Under the pieces are notes generated by a model, which saw only the letters and a program-made list of their open reading frames with translations, ran no database searches and was not told the origin of the DNA. From Falsiphaeobacter marinintestinus (GTDB taxonomy: Bacteria; Pseudomonadota; Alphaproteobacteria; Rhodobacterales; Rhodobacteraceae), in assembly GCF_007923355.1 (NCBI RefSeq), contig NZ_VOGO01000003.1, positions 62,001 to 126,000 on the forward strand: DNA of 64,000 nucleotides, given 5' to 3'. Positions within the stretch are counted from its first letter, which is position 1. Each line of letters begins with the position of its first letter. A program made the translations under genes and the position numbers. Positions 18,356 to 26,723 of this stretch are shown here, piece by piece.

Positions 18356-19293
18356 AACCGGCCCAGCCGGTCGGTCAGAAGGTCAAAGAATCCGTCGGCA
18401 TCGACATCGCCCATGAACATCGCGTTTGGCGCGCGGTCGGTGACGCGCCACCAGTCAGCGACGGTCATGCCAAGGGTCAGGTCGGACCGGGTTTCGATTT
18501 CGACATTCACATGGCGCCCGGTGAACAGATCGGGCCGGAGCAGATAGGCGATCACGCAAGGGTCATGCAGCGGCGCACCGGTGGAGCCGTATTTTTCCTT
18601 GTCGAACCGTTCAAAGAAATCCGTCATTTCCGCCACGGCGATGCCAACCGGCGTGCCAAGGGCGCGGAACCTATCATTGCGTGGCTTGGTCACCAGCGCC
18701 TTGTGCGTGACATCCAGCGGCATGACAGTAACTTCGACGCCTGACTTAAACACAATATCAGCGGCTTGTGGGTCAACATAGATGTTAAATTCGGCTGTCG
18801 GCGTGATGTTCCCAACCTCAAAATAGGCACCCCCCATCAGAACGATCTCGGCCACGCGGTCCATGATATCGGGGGCTTTTTCAAAGGCCATTGCGATGTT
18901 GGTGAGCGGGCCAAGCGGGCAGAGCGTCACGGCACCTGAATCCTCGCGACGAACGGTGTCGATGATGAAATCAACCGCGTGGTCCTGTTGCAGGGGCATG
19001 ACAGGATCGGGCAGCACAGGCCCGTTCAATCCGGTTTTACCATGCACATGTTCAGCCGTGACCAATGCGCGCCCCAGTGGACGGTCGCATCCGGCATAGA
19101 CCGGGACATCGGGTCGCCCGGCCAGTTCGCAGACGATGCGGGCGTTTTTCGACGTCAGCGGGAGCGGCACGTTGCCGGCAACTGCGGTGATGCCCAGAAC
19201 GTCGATGTCTTCCGGGCTGGCCAGAGCCAGCAGTATAGCGACGGCGTCGTCCTGACCGGGATCGGTGTCGATGATAATCTTGCGAGGGGTCAT
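18352..19293 (-). CDS. Inosine/uridine-type nucleoside hydrolase
   Basis: A 313-residue enzyme that hydrolyses the N-glycosidic bond of ribonucleosides for salvage. The calcium-binding Asp cluster IIIDTDPGQDDAVAIL lies at residues 5-20, with ITAVAGNVPL, LGPLTNIAMA and MGGAYF following in the family order and the C-terminal HDPCVIAYLL carrying the active-site His and Asp. ATG 19293 is used because the family match starts there; the frame is open to 19416 but that stretch has no similarity and overlaps the divergent gene. It forms an operon with the GNAT gene downstream. Confidence 0.9.
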   Translation of the reverse strand: MTPRKIIIDTDPGQDDAVAILLALASPEDIDVLGITAVAGNVPLPLTSKNARIVCELAGRPDVPVYAGCDRPLGRALVTAEHVHGKTGLNGPVLPDPVMPLQQDHAVDFIIDTVRREDSGAVTLCPLGPLTNIAMAFEKAPDIMDRVAEIVLMGGAYFEVGNITPTAEFNIYVDPQAADIVFKSGVEVTVMPLDVTHKALVTKPRNDRFRALGTPVGIAVAEMTDFFERFDKEKYGSTGAPLHDPCVIAYLLRPDLFTGRHVNVEIETRSDLTLGMTVADWWRVTDRAPNAMFMGDVDADGFFDLLTDRLGRL

Positions 19294-19405
19294 GGCGCGC
19301 TTCCGTTCTGGCATTTGGTGTCTGGATAGCGGATTCGAATGGCCTTTGACATTGCGTTTCTTCAGGGGGTGAGGAAAGGTGCCGAAAACCCGGGGTCGTG
19401 CGTAA

Positions 19406-20281
19406 ATGTCAAACAAGGTTCATGTTCATATCGGGGCGCATCGCACCGGGACAAGCTCGTTCCAGTTGTGTCTGGATGTGAATCGCGACGTGATCCGCGC
19501 CGCCGGATATCGGGAAGGGTTTCCATCGCGCGACGGGGTGTCATCGGGCCAGTTGTCTTTGCGTCTGCCGCAGCCGCGTCACAAGGAAATCGAAGAGTTC
19601 CTGCCGCGCATTCGCCGTCAGGTCGCACGCGATCCTATGAATTATCCGACGCATCCAATTGTGATATCAGAAGAAAATATCATCGGCGGGTTGTTTCACT
19701 TTCAGCAGGGCCAGTTTTATCCGGCGGCTGAAAAACGGTTTCGCACGCTAAATACCGCGCTTGAGACCACGCCTGAACATGCGTTGATCGTCGTGCGCGA
19801 CTATGGCCCGCTTTACGTGTCCTGCTTTCGCCAGCGGGCGGTTGACCGCAAGGTGGGTAATTTCCGCGACGCGGTGCCACATTATCTGGCGATGGATCGC
19901 GGCTGGCCAGAGCTTGTGACGGCGATCCGATCCGTGTTGCAGCCGCGCCACCTGACCGTGGTCCGGTACGAGAACCGGGGCGAAAGCCGCAAACTTTTAA
20001 GCCTGCTGGTGCCGGATCTGCCCGTTGATCAGCTGATTGAACCCGAACGCACGCTGAACGTGCGGGGAACGGATGCGGCGATGATCGCCTTGCAGAAACG
20101 TTATGAAACCGGCGAAGACATGTCGCGCTGGGATCGACGCAAGCTGTTGGAAGATATGGCAGGCGATACCCGAAATCTGGGCTTTGCTGAATTTACGGAT
20201 ACCGAAGCCAAGGCGTTAAGCCTGCGGTATCAGCAGGATCTTGAGCGGCTCGCGGACATGGATGGGTTTACGTTGATCTGA
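19406..20281 (+). CDS. Sulfotransferase-like P-loop protein
   Basis: A 291-residue protein beginning VHVHIGAHRTGTSSFQ, which matches the 5'-phosphosulfate binding loop of PAPS-dependent sulfotransferases (H-x-G-x-x-R-x-G-T-S-x-x-Q). A later segment ALIVVRDYGPLYVSCFRQR resembles the 3'-phosphate binding R-x-x-x-x-x-x-S motif. It would modify a sugar, lipid or protein with sulfate, or be a relative that binds another nucleotide. No signal peptide. It is divergent from the nucleoside hydrolase and shows no operon partner. Family is inferred from these two motifs only. Confidence 0.6.
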   Translation: MSNKVHVHIGAHRTGTSSFQLCLDVNRDVIRAAGYREGFPSRDGVSSGQLSLRLPQPRHKEIEEFLPRIRRQVARDPMNYPTHPIVISEENIIGGLFHFQQGQFYPAAEKRFRTLNTALETTPEHALIVVRDYGPLYVSCFRQRAVDRKVGNFRDAVPHYLAMDRGWPELVTAIRSVLQPRHLTVVRYENRGESRKLLSLLVPDLPVDQLIEPERTLNVRGTDAAMIALQKRYETGEDMSRWDRRKLLEDMAGDTRNLGFAEFTDTEAKALSLRYQQDLERLADMDGFTLI

Positions 20282-20356
20282 TGGTATTGTTCGGTCTTGA
20301 CGCTTTTTCGAGATTGATCTAGCCAGGGGGCAGGGTACAGACGCCCGCCGCCCGCT

Positions 20357-20368
20357 GGCCATATGGCC
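20357..20368. promoter_or_regulatory. 12-bp palindrome upstream of the MATE gene
   Basis: GGCCATATGGCC is a perfect palindrome about 110 bases upstream of the MATE transporter start, inside a 198-bp gene-free gap. A weak TTGACG-17-TAGCCA pair lies at 20297-20325. A repressor site is possible, but one palindrome of this length can occur by chance. Confidence 0.25.
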
Positions 20369-20479
20369 CCGGTAAAGATCTGCTTACAGAAATTTCTTGT
20401 CTTCCTCGCTTGTCGCGCGGATTGCAATGCGGGCCCTTTCCACTTCTTGCGCGATCCTTGTGACCTGGGAGCTTGAAGT

Positions 20480-21880
20480 ATGACCGTTTCACCAACCAAT
20501 ACGTTTCTGACGGGGCCGCTTGGCCCGATTTATCTGAAAACCGCCTTGCCTATCATTTTCGTCATGGGGATGAGCGGGCTGTTATCCGTGGCTGATGCTT
20601 TGTTTCTGGGGCATTTCGTGGGCCCCGAGGCTTTGGCGGCTGTGACCCTGATGTTCCCGATTTATATGCTGATCGTGTCGCTGGCGACGCTGGTATCGGG
20701 CGGCATGTCCAGTCTGCTGGCCCGCCATCTGGGTGGCAACCGGACAGAAGAGGCGGGCGCTGTGTTTGCCGGGGCGCATGGGCTGGCGCTGGCGGCGGCT
20801 GGCCTGTTGATCGTCGGGTTTCTGGCGATTGGCGAGCATGTTGTGCATCTGGCCGCAGGCGGGTCTGACGCGTTGGCGGCCATGGGGCTGACATATCTGC
20901 GGATTACCATCTTTTGCACCCCGCTTGTGTTCATCCTGTCGGTCAATTCCGACGCGTTGCGCAACGAAGGCCGGATCGGATTCATGGCCGCGATGAGCCT
21001 TTTGGCGTCGGTCGCCAATATCGGGTTCAACTATGTCTTGATTGGCGTGTTTGAGATGGGAGTCGCCGGATCGGCCTATGGCACGGCGCTGGCTCAGGCT
21101 TTGGCGTTTGCGATCATTCTGGGGTTTAGGTTGAACGGGACCACAGTGTTGCGGCCCGTTACCGTTTTGCAGCACCGTCTGACCTCTGACTGGCGCGGCA
21201 TTCTGGCGCTTGGGGCACCGCAAAGCCTGAATTTCATCGGTCTGGCGCTGGGGTCGGCGGTGGTCATGGCAACGTTGCAATGGGTTCGAACGCCCGAGTT
21301 CGAATACACGATTTCGGCCTATGGGATCATCACCCGCGTGCTGACGTTTGGATTCTTGCCCCTGTTGGGGTTGTCGCACGCCATGCAGACCATCACCGGG
21401 AACAATTATGGCGCTGAGGGGTGGCAGAGGTCGAACATCAGCCTGCGCATCGGCCTGACGGCGGCGCTGATCTATTGCGGCATTGTTCAATTTGCGTTGA
21501 CGGTTTGGGCGCCGCAGATCGGTGCGATGTTTGTCGATAATCCGACTGTCATTGATGAGGTCGCACGCATTCTGCCGATCATTCTGACGCTGTTTTTCAT
21601 CGCCGGACCGTTAATGATGATTGCGACACATTTTCAGGCCATCGGAGATGCGCCCTTGGCCGCGTTGCTGGGGCTGACCAAACCCTATCTGTTTGTGATT
21701 CCACTGACATTTGGGTTGGCCGTCAGTCTGGGCGAGCCGGGTATCTGGGCGGCAGGACCAGTTGCCGAGGCGTTACTGCTGTGTCTGACGGTGCTGGTGT
21801 TGATCAGAACGCAACGCAGCCGAGGGTTGCGGTGGGGCTTGTTTCGCACGGACTTTGAAAAGGCCCTTGTGAGGCGGTGA
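20480..21880 (+). CDS. MATE-family efflux transporter
   Basis: A 466-residue inner membrane protein with twelve hydrophobic segments in two MATE repeats (about 15-225 and 240-450). Early motifs include MGMSGLLSVADALFLGHFVGPEALAA and the loop MSSLLARHLGGN, both typical of the NorM/DinF group that exports cationic drugs or metabolites using a sodium or proton gradient. A GGGAG site precedes ATG 20480. Substrate unknown. Convergent with mazG, 23 bp away. Confidence 0.88.
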   Translation: MTVSPTNTFLTGPLGPIYLKTALPIIFVMGMSGLLSVADALFLGHFVGPEALAAVTLMFPIYMLIVSLATLVSGGMSSLLARHLGGNRTEEAGAVFAGAHGLALAAAGLLIVGFLAIGEHVVHLAAGGSDALAAMGLTYLRITIFCTPLVFILSVNSDALRNEGRIGFMAAMSLLASVANIGFNYVLIGVFEMGVAGSAYGTALAQALAFAIILGFRLNGTTVLRPVTVLQHRLTSDWRGILALGAPQSLNFIGLALGSAVVMATLQWVRTPEFEYTISAYGIITRVLTFGFLPLLGLSHAMQTITGNNYGAEGWQRSNISLRIGLTAALIYCGIVQFALTVWAPQIGAMFVDNPTVIDEVARILPIILTLFFIAGPLMMIATHFQAIGDAPLAALLGLTKPYLFVIPLTFGLAVSLGEPGIWAAGPVAEALLLCLTVLVLIRTQRSRGLRWGLFRTDFEKALVRR

Positions 21881-21903
21881 TTGGCAAACCGGGACGGGCG
21901 GGG

Positions 21904-22719
21904 TTACGCCCGCTCGTCGCGTTTGGCTTCGTCCCACAGCGCGTCCATTTCGGCAAGATCACTGTCGGACGGGGTCTTGCCGCGGGCGGCCAGTTTGCTT
22001 TCGACCGCTTCAAAACGGCGAATGAACTTGGCGTTGGTGCGGCGCAGGGCGGCTTCGGGTTCGACCCCCAGATGGCGGCCCAGATTGGTCACGACGAACA
22101 AAAGGTCGCCGAATTCATCCTCGATTTCATCCGCGCTCAGGTTGTCGCGGGCATCGATCAGTTCTTGCGATTCCTCGGCGATCTTGTCGATGACATGGCT
22201 GGCATCGGGCCAGTCAAACCCAACGCGGGCGGCGCGTTTTTGCAGTTTATAGGCACGCAGCAGGGCGGGCAGGTTGGATGCGACCCCGTCCAGCGCGCCT
22301 TTCTGCTCGATACCGGCGCGTTCGGCGGCCTTGATCGCCTCCCAATCACGGGTCTGCTGTTCTGCGGATTTATCGCGCGATTCGTCGCCAAAGACGTGAG
22401 GATGCCGGGCCACCATCTTGTCCGAGATCTTTTGCACGATGGATTGGAAGGTAAACCGCTGATCCTCGGCGCCCATCTGGGCGAAATAAACCGCCTGCAG
22501 CAGTAGATCGCCCAGTTCGCCCTCAAGTTCGTCCCACTGGCCGCGTTCGATCGCGTCGGCAACTTCGTAGGCTTCTTCAATGGTATAGGGGGCGATGCTG
22601 GCATAGGTCTGTTCGATGTCCCAGGGGCAGCCGGTATCCGGGTCGCGCAATCGGCGCATGATTTCCAACAGACGGTCTATTCCAGCGTCCTTGTCGTGGA
22701 TCAAAGGGTCTTCGGCCAT
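21904..22719 (-). CDS. mazG: Nucleoside triphosphate pyrophosphohydrolase
   Basis: MazG removes pyrophosphate from NTPs and dNTPs, clearing abnormal nucleotides and lowering the NTP pool in stress. The 271-residue protein has two MazG domains: the first with CPWDIEQTYASIAPYTIEEAYEVADAI (catalytic E-E-x-x-E and E-x-x-D), the second with EESQELIDAR and EFGDLLFVVTNLGRHLG. ATG 22719 begins the conserved N-terminus (LIHDKDAGIDRLLEIMRRLRD). Only 65 bp separate it from the divergent M20 gene. Confidence 0.93.
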   Translation of the reverse strand: MAEDPLIHDKDAGIDRLLEIMRRLRDPDTGCPWDIEQTYASIAPYTIEEAYEVADAIERGQWDELEGELGDLLLQAVYFAQMGAEDQRFTFQSIVQKISDKMVARHPHVFGDESRDKSAEQQTRDWEAIKAAERAGIEQKGALDGVASNLPALLRAYKLQKRAARVGFDWPDASHVIDKIAEESQELIDARDNLSADEIEDEFGDLLFVVTNLGRHLGVEPEAALRRTNAKFIRRFEAVESKLAARGKTPSDSDLAEMDALWDEAKRDERA

Positions 22720-22784
22720 TGCGGTGCCTCTCGTTCCGGTGTCAAATTGCATGAATCACCGAGCAGCCCGCAGGAGTCCACCCC

Positions 22785-23960
22785 ATGCCCGTCGTCAATC
22801 GTATCGCAGACTACGCACCACAGATGACCCAGTGGCGACAGCATTTGCACCAGATCCCCGAACTGGCGCTGGACTGTCATGAGACGGCGGGCTTTGTTGC
22901 TGACCGACTGCGTGAATTTGGCGTTGATGAGATTCATGAGGGTATCGCGACCACGGGGATTGTCGCGATCATCACCGGGCAGGGCGACGGGCCGACCATC
23001 GGGTTGCGGGCCGACATGGATGCTTTGCCGATGTCTGAGGAAACCGGGCTGGACTATGCGTCAGAACGGCCCGGCAAGATGCACGCCTGCGGGCATGATG
23101 GACACACGACAATGCTGTTGGGCGCGGCGAAATACCTTGCCGAGACGCGCAATTTCACCGGGCGCGTCGCGCTGATCTTTCAGCCTGCCGAAGAAACGAT
23201 TGGCGGTGCGCGGATCATGGTGGAAGAGGGCATCATGGATCGGTTCGACATCGGTCAGGTCTATGCCATGCACAATGTTCCCGGGGTCGAGCCGGGGACG
23301 TTCTTTACCGCGCCGGGGCCTGTGATGGCGGCGGTCGACACGTTCCACGTTCACATCAAAGGTGTCGGTGGCCATGGCGCGACCCCGCATGAAACCAAGG
23401 ACCCGGTGATGGCGGCCTGCGGGATTGCGCAGGCGATCCAGACCATTGTCAGCCGCAACCATTATGCGCTGGATGATCTGGTGGTCAGCGTCACTCAGAT
23501 CCATGCGGGAACGGTTGATAACGTGATCCCGGAAACTGCCTATCTGAACGGAACCGTGCGCACCTTTGACCCTGCCGTGCAGCAGATGGTGATGGAGCGG
23601 ATGAAGACCATCGTTGCCGGGCAGGCGGCCAGTTACGGGGTTGAGGCTGAATTGGATTATGAGGTCGGATACCCCGCCACCGTCAACAACGCTGACAAGG
23701 CCGCGTTTGCGGTTGAGGTTGCCAAAGGCGTGTCGGGCGATGACCGCGTTGTGGGCGATGCGGGCCGCGTGATGGGGGCCGAGGATTTTGCATATATGTT
23801 GCAAGCCCGTCCCGGGGCCTATGTCTGCATCGGGCAGGGGGATAGCGCCGGGCTGCACAGCCCGGAATACAACTTCAACGACGAGATCGCGCCGGTGGGG
23901 GCCTCGTTCTTTGCGCGATTGGTCGAAACCGCGCAACCGATTGCCCGTGTGGCAAAATAG
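22785..23960 (+). CDS. M20-family amidohydrolase (hippurate hydrolase-like)
   Basis: A 391-residue M20D metallo-amidohydrolase. Metal-binding segments are MHACGHDGHTTMLLGAAKYL (about 99-118) and QPAEETIGGARIMVEEG (about 134-150), with the lid or dimerisation domain at 187-300 and the final GAEDFAYML ligand. Relatives cleave N-acyl or N-benzoyl amino acids and auxin conjugates. A strong AGGAG precedes the ATG. It is followed after 12 bp by two ureohydrolase genes, so it probably works in the same arginine, agmatine or guanidino-compound pathway, an inference from context. Confidence 0.85.
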   Translation: MPVVNRIADYAPQMTQWRQHLHQIPELALDCHETAGFVADRLREFGVDEIHEGIATTGIVAIITGQGDGPTIGLRADMDALPMSEETGLDYASERPGKMHACGHDGHTTMLLGAAKYLAETRNFTGRVALIFQPAEETIGGARIMVEEGIMDRFDIGQVYAMHNVPGVEPGTFFTAPGPVMAAVDTFHVHIKGVGGHGATPHETKDPVMAACGIAQAIQTIVSRNHYALDDLVVSVTQIHAGTVDNVIPETAYLNGTVRTFDPAVQQMVMERMKTIVAGQAASYGVEAELDYEVGYPATVNNADKAAFAVEVAKGVSGDDRVVGDAGRVMGAEDFAYMLQARPGAYVCIGQGDSAGLHSPEYNFNDEIAPVGASFFARLVETAQPIARVAK

Positions 23961-23972
23961 GAAGGCACTGAC

Positions 23973-24938
23973 ATGGCTCAGCAAAGTGATGTGGCAAATA
24001 TCGTCGACGAAGCGATCACGCGGGACGACCTGAAAGGTCTGTCGCTGGAGGCGTCTTATGCCGGGGTGTCGTCGTTTATGCGGCGCAAATACACCAAGGA
24101 TCTGACCGGGGCGCAAATTGCCGTAACCGGGGTGCCGTTTGATCTGGCCGTTTCAAACCGGCCCGGAACACGGCTGGGCGCGCGCGGGATTCGCGAGGCA
24201 TCGAACTATCAACCTTACGAAAACCCCTATGGCTGGCCATTTGGCGCGCTGACGGATCTGGCGATTGTCGATTATGGCGATGTGGCATTTGATTATGCCA
24301 AGATCCAAAGCTTTCCGCCCGCGTTGACCGACCATATTCGGGGCATTCTGGAGGCCGGAGTGGCGCCTGTGTCATTGGGCGGGGATCACTATGTGACCTA
24401 TCCGATCCTGAAAGCGTTTGCCGAGAAATACGGGCCGATCTCGCTGTTGCAGTTTGATGCGCATACCGACACATGGGCCGATGATGATCCGGACCGAATT
24501 GATCACGGCACGATGTTTTACAAGGCGGTGAAAGAGGGGCTGGTTGACCCCGCGCATTCCGTGCAGGTCGGCATCCGCACCACCAACGAAGACACGATGG
24601 GCGTGCACATCATCGACGCGGCCGAAGTGCATGAACTGGGCCCGGTCGAAACCGCCAAGCGGATCAAACAGATCCTTGGCGAAAAGCCGGTTTATCTGAC
24701 CTTTGATATCGACTGTCTGGATCCTGCCTTTGCGCCCGGCACCGGCACACCGGTCTGGGGTGGTCTGAGCAGCGCACAGGCATCGCGGATCTTGCGCGAG
24801 ATCGCCGGGATCAACATCAAGGGTGGCGACGTGGTCGAAGTGTCGCCTCCGTTTGATCCGGCGGGCATCACTTCGGTCGCAGGGGCCCATGCGGCGATGG
24901 CGATCATTTGCCTTCTGGGATGGAACATGCGGGCATGA
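23973..24938 (+). CDS. speB: Agmatinase-family ureohydrolase 1
   Basis: A 321-residue Mn-dependent ureohydrolase. Metal ligands are GGDH (about 132-135), DAHTDTW (about 155-161) and DIDCLDP (about 243-249); the terminal EVSPPFDPAG is the agmatinase/arginase signature. The reaction is removal of urea from agmatine giving putrescine, or from a similar guanidino compound. It follows the M20 gene by 12 bp and its stop overlaps the start of the next ureohydrolase (ATGA), so the three are one operon. Which of the pair is the true agmatinase is not clear from sequence. Confidence 0.85.
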   Translation: MAQQSDVANIVDEAITRDDLKGLSLEASYAGVSSFMRRKYTKDLTGAQIAVTGVPFDLAVSNRPGTRLGARGIREASNYQPYENPYGWPFGALTDLAIVDYGDVAFDYAKIQSFPPALTDHIRGILEAGVAPVSLGGDHYVTYPILKAFAEKYGPISLLQFDAHTDTWADDDPDRIDHGTMFYKAVKEGLVDPAHSVQVGIRTTNEDTMGVHIIDAAEVHELGPVETAKRIKQILGEKPVYLTFDIDCLDPAFAPGTGTPVWGGLSSAQASRILREIAGINIKGGDVVEVSPPFDPAGITSVAGAHAAMAIICLLGWNMRA

Positions 24939-25882
24939 GCGACTTCAACCAACCCCTTGGCGGCAATGAACTGGCCCGGTTTTCCGGCCCCAACACGTTC
25001 ATGCGGTTGCCATCGGCCACTGATCTGACCGGGCTGGATGTGGCCGTGCTGGGCGTACCAATGGATATCGGAACGTCGTGGCGGTCGGGCACGCGGTTTG
25101 GCCCAAAGCAGATCCGGTCTGAAAGCGCGATGATCCGGCCCTATAACATGGCGACGGGGGCGGCGCCGTTTGACAGTTTGCAGGTTGCGGATATCGGTGA
25201 TCTGGCGATCAACACGTTCTCGTTGGCCGACAGTTTGCGTATCATTCAAGACAGTTACGCCTCGATCCTAAGCCATGATCTGATCCCGGTGGCGATGGGA
25301 GGTGATCATTCGATCACCCTGCCGATCCTGCGGGCCATCGCGGCGAAACACGGGCCGGTGGCCCTGATCCATGTCGATGCCCATGCGGATGTAAATGATG
25401 AGATGTTTGGCGAGCGGGAAACCCACGGCACCGTGTTTCGCCGCGCCTATGAAGACGGATGCCTGATCGCCGACAAGGTCTATCAGGTCGGTATTCGCGG
25501 CACCGGCTATGCCGCAACCGATTTTGCCGAGGCGCGGGGCTGGGGGTTTCAGCAATTCCCGGCGCACGAGCTGTGGCACCGCAGTCTAAGCCCGTTGGGT
25601 GCGGAAATACGTCGCGATATCGGCGATAGGCCCGTCTATGTGACCTATGATATTGATTCCCTTGACCCCTCGGTTGCGCCGGGCACGGGCACGCCGGAAA
25701 TCGGCGGGCTGATGACGCCTCAGGCGCTGGAACTGATCCACGAACTGAGGGGGCTTAACATTGTGGGCTGCGATCTTGTCGAAGTGTCGCCGCCATATGA
25801 TCCGTCGGGCAACACCGGCCTGACGGCGGCTAATCTGTTGTACGAGTTGCTTTGCGTTCTGCCGGGTGTGGCATATCAATAG
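24935..25882 (+). CDS. Agmatinase-family ureohydrolase 2
   Basis: A 315-residue paralog of the preceding gene, with GGDHS, DAHADVNDEMFGERETHGT, DIDSLDPSVAPG and EVSPPYDPSGNTG. The segment after DAHAD (NDEMFGE) and the GNTG end differ from copy 1 (TDTWADD and GITS), so substrates may differ: one agmatine, the other guanidinobutyrate or another guanidino acid. The ATG at 24935 overlaps the upstream stop by four bases; an in-frame earlier start at 24908 would overlap the upstream gene further and is not needed. Confidence 0.84.
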   Translation: MSDFNQPLGGNELARFSGPNTFMRLPSATDLTGLDVAVLGVPMDIGTSWRSGTRFGPKQIRSESAMIRPYNMATGAAPFDSLQVADIGDLAINTFSLADSLRIIQDSYASILSHDLIPVAMGGDHSITLPILRAIAAKHGPVALIHVDAHADVNDEMFGERETHGTVFRRAYEDGCLIADKVYQVGIRGTGYAATDFAEARGWGFQQFPAHELWHRSLSPLGAEIRRDIGDRPVYVTYDIDSLDPSVAPGTGTPEIGGLMTPQALELIHELRGLNIVGCDLVEVSPPYDPSGNTGLTAANLLYELLCVLPGVAYQ

Positions 25883-25936
25883 CGGACCCGGCACCTGCCC
25901 GGACCCGCGCGGGGGAAAAAGGGCAGACCTGGAACA

Positions 25937-26353
25937 ATGGAAAGAACGGCGATGGTAATCTGGATCATTGTGGCGCTGGTGTTTGTGGTTGGCGGATACA
26001 TTCGGTTGGCCCCAAGCGACCCTGCGCGCTGGCATGTCGAACCCGAAGTCACCGAGAACCGCGAGATGCCCAATGGCGTATTGCGAATCGCGACCACAGG
26101 CCCGGACGGGTTGGAACGGTTCAACGAAGTGGCATTACAAACCCCGCGCACGTCGGTCGTGTCGGGGTGGGTCAGAACCGAACAGGTTACTTACGTCACA
26201 CGCAGCAAAATCTGGGGATTTCCCGATTACACAACCGTAAAGCAGGATGGCGACCAGCTTAAGATCTATGCTCGGGCACGGTTCGGGCGGTCAGATTTTG
26301 GCGTAAACGCTGCGCGTGTTGATGGCTGGCTTAAGGCGATCGAGGCGCGATGA
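25937..26353 (+). CDS. DUF1499 membrane-anchored protein
   Basis: A 138-residue protein of the DUF1499 family. One N-terminal membrane segment (about 6-21, VIWIIVALVFVVGG) is followed by a soluble domain with TSVVSGWVRTEQVTYVTRSKIWGFPDYTTV and the terminal RSDFGVNAARVDGWL, both typical of the family. Function unknown. ATG 25937 is used; ATG 25952 has a GGAAAG before it and would lose five residues. Its last 63 bases overlap the convergent small secreted protein gene. Confidence 0.78.
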   Translation: MERTAMVIWIIVALVFVVGGYIRLAPSDPARWHVEPEVTENREMPNGVLRIATTGPDGLERFNEVALQTPRTSVVSGWVRTEQVTYVTRSKIWGFPDYTTVKQDGDQLKIYARARFGRSDFGVNAARVDGWLKAIEAR

Positions 26354-26578
26354 CATACAGCCTTCCTGCACTTCGCGCCACATCGGCACGTTCAGGGACA
26401 TCTGGCATTGCGCCGTAAAGGCGCGGCCATCGACATACAGACAAATCATTTCGCCCAGTTCGACCCGGCTGCCAGATTTGTCGGTGCAATAGCAATCCTG
26501 CACCTTGCCGCCCGGGCCGATGACATCGGCATAAACAGGGCTGGCCAGGGCAGCCAATATCGCAACAAGTCTCATCAT
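26291..26578 (-). CDS. Small secreted cysteine-containing protein
   Basis: A 95-residue protein with a short signal peptide (cleavage near VYA, residue 17). The mature part has conserved-looking cysteines in CYCTDKSG, EMICLYVDG, TAQCQMSLNVPMW and EGCMSS, probably making two disulfides in the periplasm. I recall similar small secreted proteins in this bacterial family, without known function. The last 20 or so residues (RLDRLKPAINTRSVYAKI) are read antisense to the DUF1499 C-terminus and look like a run-on past an ancestral stop after CMSS. Confidence 0.6.
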   Translation of the reverse strand: MMRLVAILAALASPVYADVIGPGGKVQDCYCTDKSGSRVELGEMICLYVDGRAFTAQCQMSLNVPMWREVQEGCMSSRLDRLKPAINTRSVYAKI

Positions 26579-26723
26579 AGGTGGATTCTAACGCAGACAA
26601 GCGGATTGGCCAAGGATTTTGCGGCTCACTGGGCCCGACTGGCGAAGGGCCGCCGCAAATGAAACATTGAAGGAATCTGGCTTTTTCGTTATGGTTCAAT
26701 CTTTATTTTAAAGGAAATTTGTT

